Source: Companilactobacillus jidongensis
GTDB taxonomy: Bacteria > Bacillota > Bacilli > Lactobacillales > Lactobacillaceae
NCBI RefSeq assembly: GCF_003946575.1
Contig: NZ_RHOP01000022.1
Location: forward strand, 1 to 46,799
Reading direction: 5' to 3'
DNA: 46,799 nucleotides
The position numbers were made by a program, and so were the translations under genes. Position 1 is the stretch's first letter, and each line of letters begins with the position of its first letter. Under the pieces are notes generated by a model that was not told the DNA's origin, searched no databases, and saw nothing but the letters and a program-made list of their open reading frames with translations. Positions 32,063 to 42,113 of this stretch are shown here, piece after piece.

Positions 32063-33484
32063 ATGAATAATATGGAAGAAAAAAAGGGATTATCACTAGG
32101 CGCTCTTACAGCTGCCGTAGTTACTAGTTCAATCGGTTCTGGTGTATTTACACTAACTAGTTCATTAGCAGGGGGGGCCGCACCTGGTCCTGTATTGCTA
32201 GCATGGGTCGTAGTTGGATTCGGTATTTTAATGCTAGCTATGTCATTAAATAATTTATTATTGAAGAAACCTGAAGCTGAAGGTATTCACGCATATGCTC
32301 AAGCAGGATTCGGTAACTTTGCTGGATTCGTAAGTGGTTGGGGATATTGGCTAAGTGCCTGGCTAGGAAACGTTGCCTTCGCAACAGTTTTGATGAGTTC
32401 ACTCGGATACTTCTTCAAAGTATTCGCTGGCGGACAAAATGTTCCATCAATTATTGTCGCAAGTATCGTTTCATGGATTTTGACTTATATCGTTAACCGT
32501 GGTGTTGAATCAGCTGCGGCTATGAATACAATTGTTACTATTTGTAAGTTGATTCCTCTATTTGCATTTATTATCGTAGCTATTTTCGTCTTCAAAGGCG
32601 GAATGTTCACAGCTCACTTCTGGAGCAATGTTGCTTCTAGTGTGGCTGGCGGTGACAATACCTGGACACAATTCAAATCATGTTTAATGATCATGATGTG
32701 GGTGTTCGTTGGTGTTGAAGGTGCAAGTATGCTTTCATCACGTGCCGAGAGTAAAAAAGACGCTGGTAAAGCTACTATTATTGGTATTATCAGTTTGTTA
32801 GTAATTTATGTATTAGCATCAGTTTTACCTTATGGTTACATGACACAAACTCAATTGGCTAAAATCAACCAACCTGCTATGCTTTATATTTTCCAAGACA
32901 TGGTCGGAAAATGGGGCGGTATCTTTATCGCTATCGGTTTGATTATTGCTATTTTAGGTTCATGGTTATCATGGACAATGTTACCAGCTGATACAACAAT
33001 GCTTATGGCTGAGGAAAAACTCTTGCCATCATACTTTGGTAAGAAGAATAAGAATGGTGCACCTACATTTTCACTTATTTTGACTGCTGCACTTATTCAA
33101 ATTTTCCTATTTATTCTCTTGTTCTCACAAGAGGCTTATAACTTTGCCTTATCACTATGTACAGCTGCTATCGTTGTTTGTTACATCTTCGTTGGTTTGT
33201 TCCAAATCAAGTTCTCATATCAAAACAAAGATATGAAACAAATGTGGATCGGTATTTTCGCAGCTGGCTTCCAGATCTTTGCTATTATCTTGGCTGGTGT
33301 TCACTTCTTGATGCTTGTATGTATTGGATACATTCCCGGAATTTATTTCTATTACAAAGCTAAACAAGAATTTAATATTGATGGCGGAAAATTAACTAAA
33401 GCTGAAGTTATTTACTCAATTCTTCTTGTGATCTTTGCAGTCGCAAGTATTGTTATGGTCGCAACTGGGAAAGTTTCAATTTAG
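32063..33484 (+). CDS. arcD: Arginine/ornithine antiporter (APC family)
   Basis: 473 residues, 12-13 TM helices. TM1 carries the APC signature SIGSGVFTL, and the block EGIHAYAQAGFGNFAGFVSGWGYWLS fits ArcD/LysP-type basic amino acid exchangers. It swaps external arginine for internal ornithine, driving the pathway with no energy cost. ATG 32063 or, with a better spacing to AGAGAG, ATG 32072. It starts a second arc transcription unit, arcD-arcT-arcC, with 13 bases to arcT. Confidence 0.9.
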   Translation: MNNMEEKKGLSLGALTAAVVTSSIGSGVFTLTSSLAGGAAPGPVLLAWVVVGFGILMLAMSLNNLLLKKPEAEGIHAYAQAGFGNFAGFVSGWGYWLSAWLGNVAFATVLMSSLGYFFKVFAGGQNVPSIIVASIVSWILTYIVNRGVESAAAMNTIVTICKLIPLFAFIIVAIFVFKGGMFTAHFWSNVASSVAGGDNTWTQFKSCLMIMMWVFVGVEGASMLSSRAESKKDAGKATIIGIISLLVIYVLASVLPYGYMTQTQLAKINQPAMLYIFQDMVGKWGGIFIAIGLIIAILGSWLSWTMLPADTTMLMAEEKLLPSYFGKKNKNGAPTFSLILTAALIQIFLFILLFSQEAYNFALSLCTAAIVVCYIFVGLFQIKFSYQNKDMKQMWIGIFAAGFQIFAIILAGVHFLMLVCIGYIPGIYFYYKAKQEFNIDGGKLTKAEVIYSILLVIFAVASIVMVATGKVSI

Positions 33485-33497
33485 GAGAGTGTAAAGA

Positions 33498-34604
33498 ATG
33501 AAAATACCTGAATTTGGTGTCGAAGGTTGGCTCAATGTGCATGAACGTGAAGCTAAGTACGATTTGGCTCAGAGTACAATCACATCATTCTCAATGAATG
33601 AATTAGTTAAGTTAGCTGATTCTGATGTTTATGGTGAATTAGACCAACAAAAGATGAATTATGGTTGGATCGAAGGATCACCAACCTTTAAAAAAGAAGT
33701 AAGTAAGTTATATAAGAATGTTGACCCCGACAATGTTTTACAAACAAATGGTGCTACTGGCGCCAATATGTTGGCTATCTATTCCTTAATAGAGCCAGGA
33801 GATCACGTTATCAGCGTTTATCCAAGTTATCAACAACTATATGACATACCTAAGTCATTGGGTGCTGACGTTAGTTTTTGGAAGCTACATGAAGAAGACA
33901 ACTGGTATCCGGACATCGAAGATTTGAAGAAGATGATTCGTCCAAATACTAAGATGATCTGCATCAATAATGCCAATAATCCAACTGGTACAATTTTGGA
34001 CCGTAAGTTTATGGAACAAGTTGTTGAAGTTGCTAAGACCGTTGGTGCATATGTCCTTGTGGATGAAGTTTATCTACCATTTGATGATTCAGTTGATTTT
34101 GCTCCAATCATCGATTTGTATGACAAGGGTATTTCAACTAATTCATTATCTAAGACATATTCAATGCCTGGAATTCGTGTTGGTTGGACTGCAACTAACA
34201 GTGAATTGGCTGATTTATTCAGAAAATATCGTGATTACACGATGATTTGTTCTGGTGTCTTTAGTGACCAAGCCGCTTGTCTAGTATTGCAAAATAGAGA
34301 CAAGGTTCTTGCTCGTAATAAGAAAATTGTGCTCGATAATTTAAAGATATTCAAGGATTGGGTTGAACGTACTCCTAAGGTTAGTTGCGTATTTCCTAAT
34401 GGAGTTTCAACATCATTCATTAAGATGGACACAAAGAAATCTAGTATTGATTTCTGTCGAGACTTATTGAAGGATACAGGTGTGCTATTAGTACCTGGCG
34501 AAGCTTTCGACGTTCCAGGTCATGCTCGATTAGGTTACTGTGCTCCAACAGAAACACTTAAAAAAGGTTTAGAAGTTTTAGGAGATTATCTAGAAAAGAA
34601 TTAA
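33498..34604 (+). CDS. arcT: ArcT-type aminotransferase of the ADI cluster
   Basis: 368 residues of PLP fold type I. NNANNPTGT (substrate/cofactor Asn), DEVYLPF, and the Schiff-base Lys in STNSLSKTYSMPGIRVGW. It is a class I aminotransferase of the type that accompanies arc genes in lactobacilli, with unproven substrate (probably an arginine-related or aspartate amine). GGAG lies upstream; it is 54 bases before arcC. Confidence 0.85.
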   Translation: MKIPEFGVEGWLNVHEREAKYDLAQSTITSFSMNELVKLADSDVYGELDQQKMNYGWIEGSPTFKKEVSKLYKNVDPDNVLQTNGATGANMLAIYSLIEPGDHVISVYPSYQQLYDIPKSLGADVSFWKLHEEDNWYPDIEDLKKMIRPNTKMICINNANNPTGTILDRKFMEQVVEVAKTVGAYVLVDEVYLPFDDSVDFAPIIDLYDKGISTNSLSKTYSMPGIRVGWTATNSELADLFRKYRDYTMICSGVFSDQAACLVLQNRDKVLARNKKIVLDNLKIFKDWVERTPKVSCVFPNGVSTSFIKMDTKKSSIDFCRDLLKDTGVLLVPGEAFDVPGHARLGYCAPTETLKKGLEVLGDYLEKN

Positions 34605-34657
34605 GAGTGAAAACTCTATCATAAAAAATCAATTAATTTCTGAGGAGAGATTTTATA

Positions 34658-35599
34658 ATGACAAAAGAACGTATAGTAGTTGCATTGGGTGGAAATGCCA
34701 TTTTAAGTTCAGACGCTAGTGCAGAAGCTCAACAAGCCGCTGTAAAGAAGACTTGTGAATCATTAGTAGAATTCGTTAAGAATGGTCAAGAATTGATCAT
34801 AACTCACGGAAATGGCCCACAAGTTGGTAACCTATTATTACAACAAGCTGCCGCTGACAGCAAAAAGAACCCTGCACTTCCACTTGACACATGTGGTGCC
34901 ATGACAGAAGGTAGCATTGGTTACTGGTTCCAAAATGCTATGAAGGAAGTTATGTTGAAGAATGGTATCGACAAACAAGTTGTTACTTTGATCACACAAA
35001 CAATCGTTGACAAAGACGATCCAGCCTTTGGCGATCCTTCAAAGCCAATCGGTCCTTTCTACAAAGAAGAAGAAGTAGCACAACTTAAAGAAGACCATCC
35101 AGACTGGAGTATCATTGAAGATGCTGGTCGTGGATACAGACGTGTTGTTCCATCACCAAAGCCTGTTGAGATCAACGAATATCCAGCTATCAAAGCTATT
35201 GCTGAAGCCGGCGTGATTCCTATCGTTGCTGGTGGTGGTGGTATCCCTGTTGTTAAAGACGGAGACCAATTAATTGGTAAAGAAGCCGTTATTGATAAAG
35301 ACTTCGGAGCATCAAAGATTGCTCAACTTGTTAATGCTGATAAGTTGATCATCCTTACATCAGTTGGTGGAGTATTCTACAACTTTGGCAAGCCTAACCA
35401 AGAAGAAATCTTTGACGTTACAGCTGACGAAGTACAAGAACATATCGATCGTAATGAGTTTGCTAAGGGTAGCATGATGCCAAAAGTTAAAGCTGCTGTT
35501 AGTTTTGTACAAGCAACTGGCAAACCAGCTGTTATCGGTGCTCTTGAGGATGTTAAAGAAATTATCGAAGGTGATAAAGGAACTGTTATTCACAAATAA
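34658..35599 (+). CDS. arcC: Carbamate kinase
   Basis: 313 residues. The N-terminal GGNAIL, THGNGPQVGNLLLQ, GIPVVAGGGGIPV-type block (VAGGGGIPVV), LTSVGGVFYNFGKPNQE and GSMMPKVKAA are all carbamate kinase landmarks. It turns carbamoyl phosphate plus ADP into ATP, CO2 and ammonia, the energy-yielding step. GAGGAGAG precedes the ATG. It ends the arc cluster; the argS T-box starts soon after. Confidence 0.96.
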   Translation: MTKERIVVALGGNAILSSDASAEAQQAAVKKTCESLVEFVKNGQELIITHGNGPQVGNLLLQQAAADSKKNPALPLDTCGAMTEGSIGYWFQNAMKEVMLKNGIDKQVVTLITQTIVDKDDPAFGDPSKPIGPFYKEEEVAQLKEDHPDWSIIEDAGRGYRRVVPSPKPVEINEYPAIKAIAEAGVIPIVAGGGGIPVVKDGDQLIGKEAVIDKDFGASKIAQLVNADKLIILTSVGGVFYNFGKPNQEEIFDVTADEVQEHIDRNEFAKGSMMPKVKAAVSFVQATGKPAVIGALEDVKEIIEGDKGTVIHK

Positions 35600-35639
35600 G
35601 TATTGTTATTGTAAAAATAATATGCTATCATGTTTTTGC

Positions 35640-35834
35640 AAAAGAAGGATTAATTAGTCGGTAGATTCTAAGCGAGATCAGGTATTGGTGAGAGCTGATC
35701 GATTCGAAGATTAAGTCGCACTTTCTTTACAATTAAATAAGTTAATTAATGAGTGGATATTAATCAATTAGAGTGGTACCGCGGGAAATCTCGTCTCTTT
35801 CAATGAAGTAGTTTATTGAAAGAGGCGTTTTTTT
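35640..35834 (+). promoter_or_regulatory. T-box riboswitch of argS (Arg, CGC specifier)
   Basis: It contains the antiterminator signature AGAGTGGTACCGCGGG (35770-35785). Stem I carries GGTGAGAGC (~35688) and a candidate specifier CGC at 35717-35719 in AAGTCGCAC. A terminator follows: TCTCTTTCAAT with ATTGAAAGAGG and T8, ending at about 35834. Uncharged tRNA-Arg should hold the antiterminator so that argS is read. Confidence 0.9.
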
Positions 35835-35852
35835 TATCCAGAGGAGGAAAAT

Positions 35853-37547
35853 ATGGATTCAAAGAAATTGGTAGTTGATGCATTACTTAAGGTTTTACCT
35901 GATGAAATAACAGAAGAACAAGTACAAAAATTAATTGAGAAACCTAAGACATCAGATTTAGGTGATTATGCTTTTCCAACATTTATCTTAGCTAAGTCAT
36001 TACATAAGGCTCCAAACATGATTGCTGAAGATTTAGTTGGCAAGATAGATCAAGCTGGATTTGAAAAAGTAGTTAATACAGGTGCATACATTAACTTCTT
36101 CTTGGATAAGAGTGCGTTCTCAAACGACGTATTACACGCTGTTATCAACGATAAAGCAGACTATGGTAACCAAGATGAAGGTAAGGGCAGAAACGTTCCT
36201 ATCGACATGTCATCGCCTAATATCGCTAAACCTATGTCAATGGGTCACTTGCGTTCAACAGTTATTGGTAACTCAGTTGCAAAAATCGAAAAGAAATTAA
36301 ACTATCAACCAGTTAAAATCAATCACTTGGGTGACTGGGGTACACAATTTGGTAAGTTGATTGTTGGTTACAAAATGTGGGGTTCAGAAGCCGATGTTGA
36401 AGCTGATCCTATCAACAATCTATTGAAATATTACGTTCGTTTCCATAAGGAAGCAGAAGACAAACCTGAACTGGATGACGAAGCGCGTGCTTGGTTCAAG
36501 AAGATGGAAGATGGCGATGAAGAAGCTCTTAAGTTATGGGCATGGTTCAAGGAATTGTCACTTAAAGAATTCAATCGTATATATGATCGTTTAGGTGTTA
36601 CATTTGACCACTATACTGGTGAATCATTCTATAATGACAAGATGGATGCCATTGTTGATACTTTGAGAGAAAAGGGATTATTGGAAGAGAGTCGCGGTGC
36701 TGAAATCGTTGATCTATCAGACCATGATCTATCACCTGCCTTGATCAGAAAAACTGACGGTGCAACATTATATATCACTCGTGACTTGGCTGCCGCTAAG
36801 TATCGTAAAGACACATTTGACTTTGTTAAGTCATTATATGTCGTTGGTAGCGAACAAAGTGAACATTTCAAGAAGCTTAAACTTGTGTTGAAAAAAATGG
36901 GTTATGACTGGTCAGACGATATTACACATATCGAATTTGGTCTTATCACAACTGGCGGTAAGAAACTTTCAACACGTCAGGGTAGAGTTATCTTACTAGA
37001 AGATGTTTTACAAGATGCTGTTGACTTAGCTAAAAAACAAATCAACGAAAAGAATCCAGATCTTAAGAATAAAGATGACGTTGCCGAAGCAGTCGGTGTT
37101 GGTGCGGTTGTCTTCCATGATCTTAAGAATGAGAGACGTGATAGCTTTGATTTTAATCTTGAAGAAGTTGTTCGTTTCGAAGGTGAAACTGGTCCTTATG
37201 TTCAATATACAAATGCCCGTGCATTGAGTATCTTGAGAAAGGCCGCAAATCTTGATTATGCTGATGCAGACAATTTGTCACTAGCTGATCCTGAAGCATG
37301 GGATACAATCAAGTTGTTACAACAATTCCCAGAAGTTATCAAACGTGCCGGTCGTATCTACGAACCATCAGTGATTGCCAAGTACTCACTAAAGCTTGCT
37401 AAGAGTTTTAATCAATACTATGCACACAGCAAGATTCTTAACGAAGATGCTGGTTTGAACGCAAGATTAGCTCTTGTTAAGTCAGTAACAACCGTCCTTC
37501 AAGAATCACTAAACTTATTAGGTGTTAAAGCACCAGAAGAAATGTAA
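35853..37547 (+). CDS. argS: Arginyl-tRNA synthetase
   Basis: 564 residues. Class I signature SMGHLRST (HIGH variant) at about 130, and [11 protein letters not shown] in the KMSKS place. It charges tRNA-Arg. The start at 35853 is 10 bases after CAGAGGAGGA. It lies behind a T-box specific for Arg and just after the arc genes, so the arginine supply and its use are neighbours. The next gene starts 11 bases after the stop. Confidence 0.95.
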   Translation: MDSKKLVVDALLKVLPDEITEEQVQKLIEKPKTSDLGDYAFPTFILAKSLHKAPNMIAEDLVGKIDQAGFEKVVNTGAYINFFLDKSAFSNDVLHAVINDKADYGNQDEGKGRNVPIDMSSPNIAKPMSMGHLRSTVIGNSVAKIEKKLNYQPVKINHLGDWGTQFGKLIVGYKMWGSEADVEADPINNLLKYYVRFHKEAEDKPELDDEARAWFKKMEDGDEEALKLWAWFKELSLKEFNRIYDRLGVTFDHYTGESFYNDKMDAIVDTLREKGLLEESRGAEIVDLSDHDLSPALIRKTDGATLYITRDLAAAKYRKDTFDFVKSLYVVGSEQSEHFKKLKLVLKKMGYDWSDDITHIEFGLITTGGKKLSTRQGRVILLEDVLQDAVDLAKKQINEKNPDLKNKDDVAEAVGVGAVVFHDLKNERRDSFDFNLEEVVRFEGETGPYVQYTNARALSILRKAANLDYADADNLSLADPEAWDTIKLLQQFPEVIKRAGRIYEPSVIAKYSLKLAKSFNQYYAHSKILNEDAGLNARLALVKSVTTVLQESLNLLGVKAPEEM

Positions 37548-37558
37548 GGTAGCGCAAC

Positions 37559-38479
37559 TTGAATCGAAAACTATTTGTTGAATTATCTGAAATAAAAACT
37601 ACAGTTCTCGATCTTGCGTGGTTTGTCCTTGCTATAAGTTATTCATATTTAAAATTTAATACCTTTAATTTTATTAATGGCATACTTGGGTTTGCTGCAG
37701 TTATATTTATTCATATAATTATTAATCTTCACAATAACTATATGGATTACAAAAATGCAAAGGATCTAGAGTATCGTCAAAAAATTAGTACCATCGGTAT
37801 TAATCGTGAATCACTGGCAATAGTCAAAAAATGGATGTACGGTTTGACCATTTTTCCATTAATAATTGGAGCTTTCCTGGTATACAGAACCGGATGGCCG
37901 ATCATGGTGATCGGGGTCATCTGCATCGGTATCGGTTTATCATACTCAGGAGGTCCGAAGCCACTCAATTCAACAATGTTTGGAGAAGCAGTGGTGGCTA
38001 TTGCCATATCCATTCTAATTCCCTTGACTTATTCCTACTTGGGATTGGTTGGAACTGGAAACTTTGATTCTAGCTCGGTAATTGATGTTGTAATTATCTG
38101 CTTGCCAAATACATTTGCAATCTTTGCCGCACAATTGTGTAACAACACTTGTGACATAGAATCAGACATAAAAAATGGCCGTCATACGTTGGTTTACCAC
38201 ATTGGAAAAACTAATGCATTGAGTTTGTTTAGAGCCAGTTGGGCCTTGACCTTCTTGTTAATCCCTATATTAGCTTTATTACAAGTAGTACCTTACATTA
38301 CGTTGTTAGTGTTACTACTATATCCTGCAATCTGGGATAAGTTCCATCCTTATCTGAAGGAACAAGTCAAAACGCAGACTTATCCTTTAGTTATCAAAGC
38401 TGTAACTCAATTAGTTCTAACATATATATTCCTAGTTGCTGTCGGGGCGATTATCAATAAATTAATGTCATTACTGTAG
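37559..38479 (+). CDS. UbiA/MenA-type prenyltransferase
   Basis: 306 residues, 8-9 TM helices. The two Asp-rich prenyl-diphosphate motifs are NNYMDYKNAKD (about 60-70) and NNTCDIESDIKNG (about 195-207). The layout resembles MenA, which prenylates dihydroxynaphthoate in menaquinone synthesis, but no other men gene is in the window. TTG start at 37559, 11 bases after argS, so co-transcription is likely. The ribosome binding site is weak (AAGGTAG). Confidence 0.8.
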   Translation: MNRKLFVELSEIKTTVLDLAWFVLAISYSYLKFNTFNFINGILGFAAVIFIHIIINLHNNYMDYKNAKDLEYRQKISTIGINRESLAIVKKWMYGLTIFPLIIGAFLVYRTGWPIMVIGVICIGIGLSYSGGPKPLNSTMFGEAVVAIAISILIPLTYSYLGLVGTGNFDSSSVIDVVIICLPNTFAIFAAQLCNNTCDIESDIKNGRHTLVYHIGKTNALSLFRASWALTFLLIPILALLQVVPYITLLVLLLYPAIWDKFHPYLKEQVKTQTYPLVIKAVTQLVLTYIFLVAVGAIINKLMSLL

Positions 38480-38507
38480 TTGCAACTCCTCAGAAAGAGT
38501 CCTAAAT

Positions 38508-38527
38508 AATCACTCCTAAAACTTCTT
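38508..38527 (+). repeat. 20-bp direct repeat, left copy (right copy 38607-38626)
   Basis: AATCACTCCTAAAACTTCTT occurs identically at 38508-38527 and 38607-38626; a weaker CAGAAAG-GT match extends both leftwards by ~15 bases. The two copies flank the terminator at 38547-38590. Confidence 0.7.
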
Positions 38528-38546
38528 TCTGAAATAAACAAAAAAA

Positions 38547-38590
38547 GAAGTCAACTGATCTGTCGGGGATCGGTTGGCTTCTTTTATTTT
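38547..38590. terminator. Terminator between the prenyltransferase and pseudouridine synthase genes
   Basis: GAAGTCAACTGATC (38547-38560) pairs with GATCGGTTGGCTTC (38568-38581; two G-U), loop TGTCGGG. A-rich and T-rich flanks on both sides would allow use from either direction. Confidence 0.8.
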
Positions 38591-38631
38591 GTCAGAAAGT
38601 GTAAAAAATCACTCCTAAAACTTCTTATCGC

Positions 38632-39522
38632 TCACAACTCATTGGTAATGAAGTCGGTCATAAAGTCGGGTAGATCGGCTTCAACCGTCTGAATGTCGTC
38701 TGAAAATGGCGTAATAAAATTTAACTCATGAGCGAACAACAATAGATTACCATTTTTTGGCTCAGGATTGTAGAGTAAATCGTTAACTATTGGCCATTTT
38801 TTGTTACTTAAGTGCACCCTTAGCTGGTGAGTACGTCCAGTTGACAGGTTCAGTTGCAATAAAGCATATTTTTTATTTTGTTTTATGACATTGTATATAG
38901 TTATAGCCTTTTGACCATCTTGACGTACCATTCGTTTTCGCTTGTCATTTGGATCCAATCCTATTGGATCATCAATTATTCCAGATCTTTCAGAAATTGG
39001 TTCGTTTAATTTCACGATTGCCAAGTATTCTCGATGCAACGTTTTGGAACTTAATTGTTGATCAAAAATTGGAACTAGATAAGGTGTTTTAGAAATCAAC
39101 ATTAAACCGCTTGTTTCCATATCAATTCGATGGACCATATAAGGATGAGCCTGTGGTGCTAGGTAATTTTCGACGTCATTCATTAATGAGTCGTTTTCAG
39201 CTTTGAGATTGGGATGAGATTTTATACCAGCTTTTTTGTTCACGACGATTATATCGTCATCTTCGTAACAAACGTCCACTGGATGGTGTCCAGGTAAGTA
39301 GGTTTGATTTTCAGAACGTGGTGGAAAATTAAAGTTTAAGGTAATAATGTCTTTATTTTTTACAATAGTATTGAAAGGATGATATGTGCCATTGATCAAC
39401 ACATCTTCTTGAACTCGAAAGAAATGCTGCCATTTTTTAGGAATCAACCATTTTTTTAACAATTCTCGAATAGTAATATCAGGTTCGTTTTGTTTCAAAT
39501 ACTTGATTTGGCGGCGATACAT
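38632..39522 (-). CDS. RluA/RluD-family rRNA pseudouridine synthase
   Basis: 296 residues. N-terminal S4-like domain (IRELLKKWLIPKKWQHFFRVQEDVLING) then the synthase domain with HPYMVHRIDMETSGLMLISKT, in which HRIDMETSG holds the catalytic Asp, and LLQLNLSTGRTHQLRVHL. It converts specific uridines in 23S rRNA to pseudouridine. The exact target cannot be told. AAGGAGA precedes ATG 39522. Divergent from the PBP gene. Confidence 0.9.
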   Translation of the reverse strand: MYRRQIKYLKQNEPDITIRELLKKWLIPKKWQHFFRVQEDVLINGTYHPFNTIVKNKDIITLNFNFPPRSENQTYLPGHHPVDVCYEDDDIIVVNKKAGIKSHPNLKAENDSLMNDVENYLAPQAHPYMVHRIDMETSGLMLISKTPYLVPIFDQQLSSKTLHREYLAIVKLNEPISERSGIIDDPIGLDPNDKRKRMVRQDGQKAITIYNVIKQNKKYALLQLNLSTGRTHQLRVHLSNKKWPIVNDLLYNPEPKNGNLLLFAHELNFITPFSDDIQTVEADLPDFMTDFITNEL

Positions 39523-39609
39523 TGATTAATTTCTCCTTAATATTTTTTTGTATTTTAATTATACCTATATAATGTGATAAAATTTACTTTTATAGCAGAG
39601 GTATTAACA

Positions 39610-41691
39610 ATGAATAATAATAATGGTTTTTGGGATTGGTTAAAACCAAAATTACAAATTGCTTGGGCTTTTATCAGGAAGTACTGGAGAAGATTTCAAC
39701 TTACACGTTGGTTGATCTTACTTTTCCTAATGCTAGTTTTAGTTTTAAGTACTATTTGGACTTATCAGGCTAAAACAGCAAATGTTGAGGATCTTAAGTC
39801 TTCACTGCAAACAAAGACGACAGTGTTAGACAAGGATAACGATGATGCTGGTGAATTATATGCCAGCAAGGGTACATATGTAAGTTTAGACAAAATCTCG
39901 GAGAATATCCAGAATGCAGTTATTTCTACTGAAGATAGAACTTTTTGGACTAATCCAGGATTCAGTATCAAAGGTTATGCTAGATCAGCTTTGGGATATT
40001 TGATTTATCACCACATTACTGGTGGTGGTAGTACATTGACACAACAATTAGCTAAGAATGCTTTATTGACACAGAAACAAACACTTTCACGTAAAGGTGA
40101 GGAACTCTTCTTGTCAATTGAGATCAATCGAGTATATTCAAAGAAGACAATTCTAACAATGTATTTGAACAATACATACTTTGGTAATGGTGTCTGGGGT
40201 GTTCAGGATGCTTCAGAACGGTATTTTGGTAAGAGTGCCAGTGAATTGAACGCTGGGGAAGCAGCTGTGTTGGCAGGTACTCTTAAGGGTTCCACGATGT
40301 ATAATCCAATTGATAATATGGCTAATGCTAAGTCCCGTCGTAACTTGGTCTTGGATTTGATGGTCAAGAACAACAAACTAACGTCATCACAGGCTAGTTA
40401 CTACAAGAATCAACCTATTACGTTAAGCAATAATTACAATGGTGGTAATTCATATAAGTACCCATCTTTCTTTGATGCAGTTATTGCTGAAGCAGTTGAT
40501 AAATATGGTATTAGTGAAGATGATATTTTGAATAAGGGTTATAAGATCTATACAACACTTGATCAAAGTATTCAAAAATCAATGGAGAATTCCTTTGATA
40601 ATAGTTATTTGTTCCCAGCTAATGCGAGCGACGGAACTGAAGTTCAAGGTGCTTCAGTCGCAATTAATCCGTCTAATGGTGGTGTACTGGCGGTAGTTGG
40701 TGGTCGTGGTGAACATACATTTAGAGGTTTCAATCGTGCAACACAAATGAAACGTCAGCCAGGATCGACCATTAAACCATTGGCCGTATATACGCCAGCA
40801 ATTGAAAATGGTTATAGTTATGATTCTGAATTACCAGATCAAGTTACTAGCTTTGGTAAGAATAAGTACACGCCAACAAACGCTGATGGATTATATCAAG
40901 ACGAGATTCCAATGTATAAGGCTCTGGCACAAAGTGAAAATGTTCCAGCGGTAGCCTTATTAGATAAAATTGGAGTCAAAAAGGGTGTATCTTCAGTCGA
41001 AAACTTTGGTATTAAGGTACACAAGAACGATCAAAATTTGGCACTGGCATTGGGTGGGTTGGAAACAGGAGTTTCACCACTACAAATGGCGCGTGCCTAC
41101 ACGGCCTTCGCGAATGAAGGTAAGTTATCAGATACTCATTTCATTCGTAAAATCGTTGATTCAACGGGGACGGTAATCGTCGATAATACCAGTAATTCTA
41201 CTAAGCAGATCATCAGTAAAGATACTGCTAAAGAAATGACTAGTATGATGCTTGGTGTCTACAACGAAGGTACCGGTAAGACTGCCAAACCTAGTGGTTA
41301 TAAGATTGCCGGTAAGACTGGTAGTACCGAAGTTCCTAGTTCTTATGGCTATGCTGGTACTAAGGATCAATGGATGATCGGATATACTCCGGATATTGTT
41401 GTTGCCAGTTGGATTGGTTTTGATAATACGGACAAAGATCATTTCTTATATGGAGTGAGTGAAAATGGTGTTGCGTCACTATTCAAGAGTGAAATGACGA
41501 ATATTTTGCCTTATACAAATCAAACCAGTTTTGGAGTAAAGGACGCTGCCACGATCGCAAGTGAAGACAGTAATAGCAATAGTAACAATGGTAGTAATGA
41601 TATCGTTAAATCTTTCCAAGATGGAGTAAATAACGTTAAAGACAAGGCTTCAGAATGGTATAATGATGTTAAGAACTTTTTTGGTCAATAG
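39610..41691 (+). CDS. pbp1A: Class A penicillin-binding protein (PBP1A type)
   Basis: 693 residues from ATG 39610 (AGAGGTATTAACA upstream); an earlier start at 39574 lacks a site. One N-terminal TM helix (about 30-52), then GT51 glycosyltransferase with EDRTFWTNPGF and GGSTLTQQLAKN, then the transpeptidase with active-site Ser in RQPGSTIKP, SEN (SxN) and AGKTGSTE (KTG). The C-terminus is Ser/Asn-rich and amphipathic. It polymerises and cross-links peptidoglycan. The YlbF gene follows after 9 bases. Confidence 0.92.
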   Translation: MNNNNGFWDWLKPKLQIAWAFIRKYWRRFQLTRWLILLFLMLVLVLSTIWTYQAKTANVEDLKSSLQTKTTVLDKDNDDAGELYASKGTYVSLDKISENIQNAVISTEDRTFWTNPGFSIKGYARSALGYLIYHHITGGGSTLTQQLAKNALLTQKQTLSRKGEELFLSIEINRVYSKKTILTMYLNNTYFGNGVWGVQDASERYFGKSASELNAGEAAVLAGTLKGSTMYNPIDNMANAKSRRNLVLDLMVKNNKLTSSQASYYKNQPITLSNNYNGGNSYKYPSFFDAVIAEAVDKYGISEDDILNKGYKIYTTLDQSIQKSMENSFDNSYLFPANASDGTEVQGASVAINPSNGGVLAVVGGRGEHTFRGFNRATQMKRQPGSTIKPLAVYTPAIENGYSYDSELPDQVTSFGKNKYTPTNADGLYQDEIPMYKALAQSENVPAVALLDKIGVKKGVSSVENFGIKVHKNDQNLALALGGLETGVSPLQMARAYTAFANEGKLSDTHFIRKIVDSTGTVIVDNTSNSTKQIISKDTAKEMTSMMLGVYNEGTGKTAKPSGYKIAGKTGSTEVPSSYGYAGTKDQWMIGYTPDIVVASWIGFDNTDKDHFLYGVSENGVASLFKSEMTNILPYTNQTSFGVKDAATIASEDSNSNSNNGSNDIVKSFQDGVNNVKDKASEWYNDVKNFFGQ

Positions 41692-41700
41692 GAGGACTGT

Positions 41701-42045
41701 ATGAATATTTATGATAGCGCCAATTCACTAGAACAAGATTTGAGAAAGACAACAGAAGTAGCTGATCTCAAGCTTGCTTTTGAAGCCGTTAAAGCTAATG
41801 ATTTGGCTTTCAAACTTTTTGATAAGGTTCAAAATAAACAATTTGAACTTCAACAAAAACAAATGCAAGGTCAAGAAATCACTGATGACGATATCGAAGC
41901 AATGCGTCAATTGACAGATCAACTTCAAAACTATGATGAAATCAAAAACTTGATGGATAAAGAACAAAAAATGAATTCTATGATGGAAGAATTGAACAAA
42001 ATCATTTCTAAGCCAATCGCAGAAATCTATCAAGATAATAAATAA
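41701..42045 (+). CDS. YlbF-family regulator
   Basis: 114 residues, almost entirely alpha-helical with Gln-rich heptads (NKQFELQQKQMQGQEITDDD, MRQLTDQLQNYDEIKNLMD). The pattern fits YlbF/YmcA proteins, which in Bacillus form the complex that works with RNase Y. GGAGG precedes the ATG. It is probably co-transcribed with the PBP gene and ends at a terminator. Confidence 0.8.
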   Translation: MNIYDSANSLEQDLRKTTEVADLKLAFEAVKANDLAFKLFDKVQNKQFELQQKQMQGQEITDDDIEAMRQLTDQLQNYDEIKNLMDKEQKMNSMMEELNKIISKPIAEIYQDNK

Positions 42046-42060
42046 TTAATAATTATTAAA

Positions 42061-42097
42061 AAAGGAGCTGAGACAGTTAATGTCCCGGCTCCTTTTT
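42061..42097 (+). terminator. Terminator after ylbF
   Basis: AAAGGAGC (42061-42068) pairs with GCTCCTTTTT (42088-42097), with an inner GAGAC/GTC pairing. Confidence 0.75.
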
Positions 42098-42113
42098 GTA
42101 AAGAGGAGATTCG

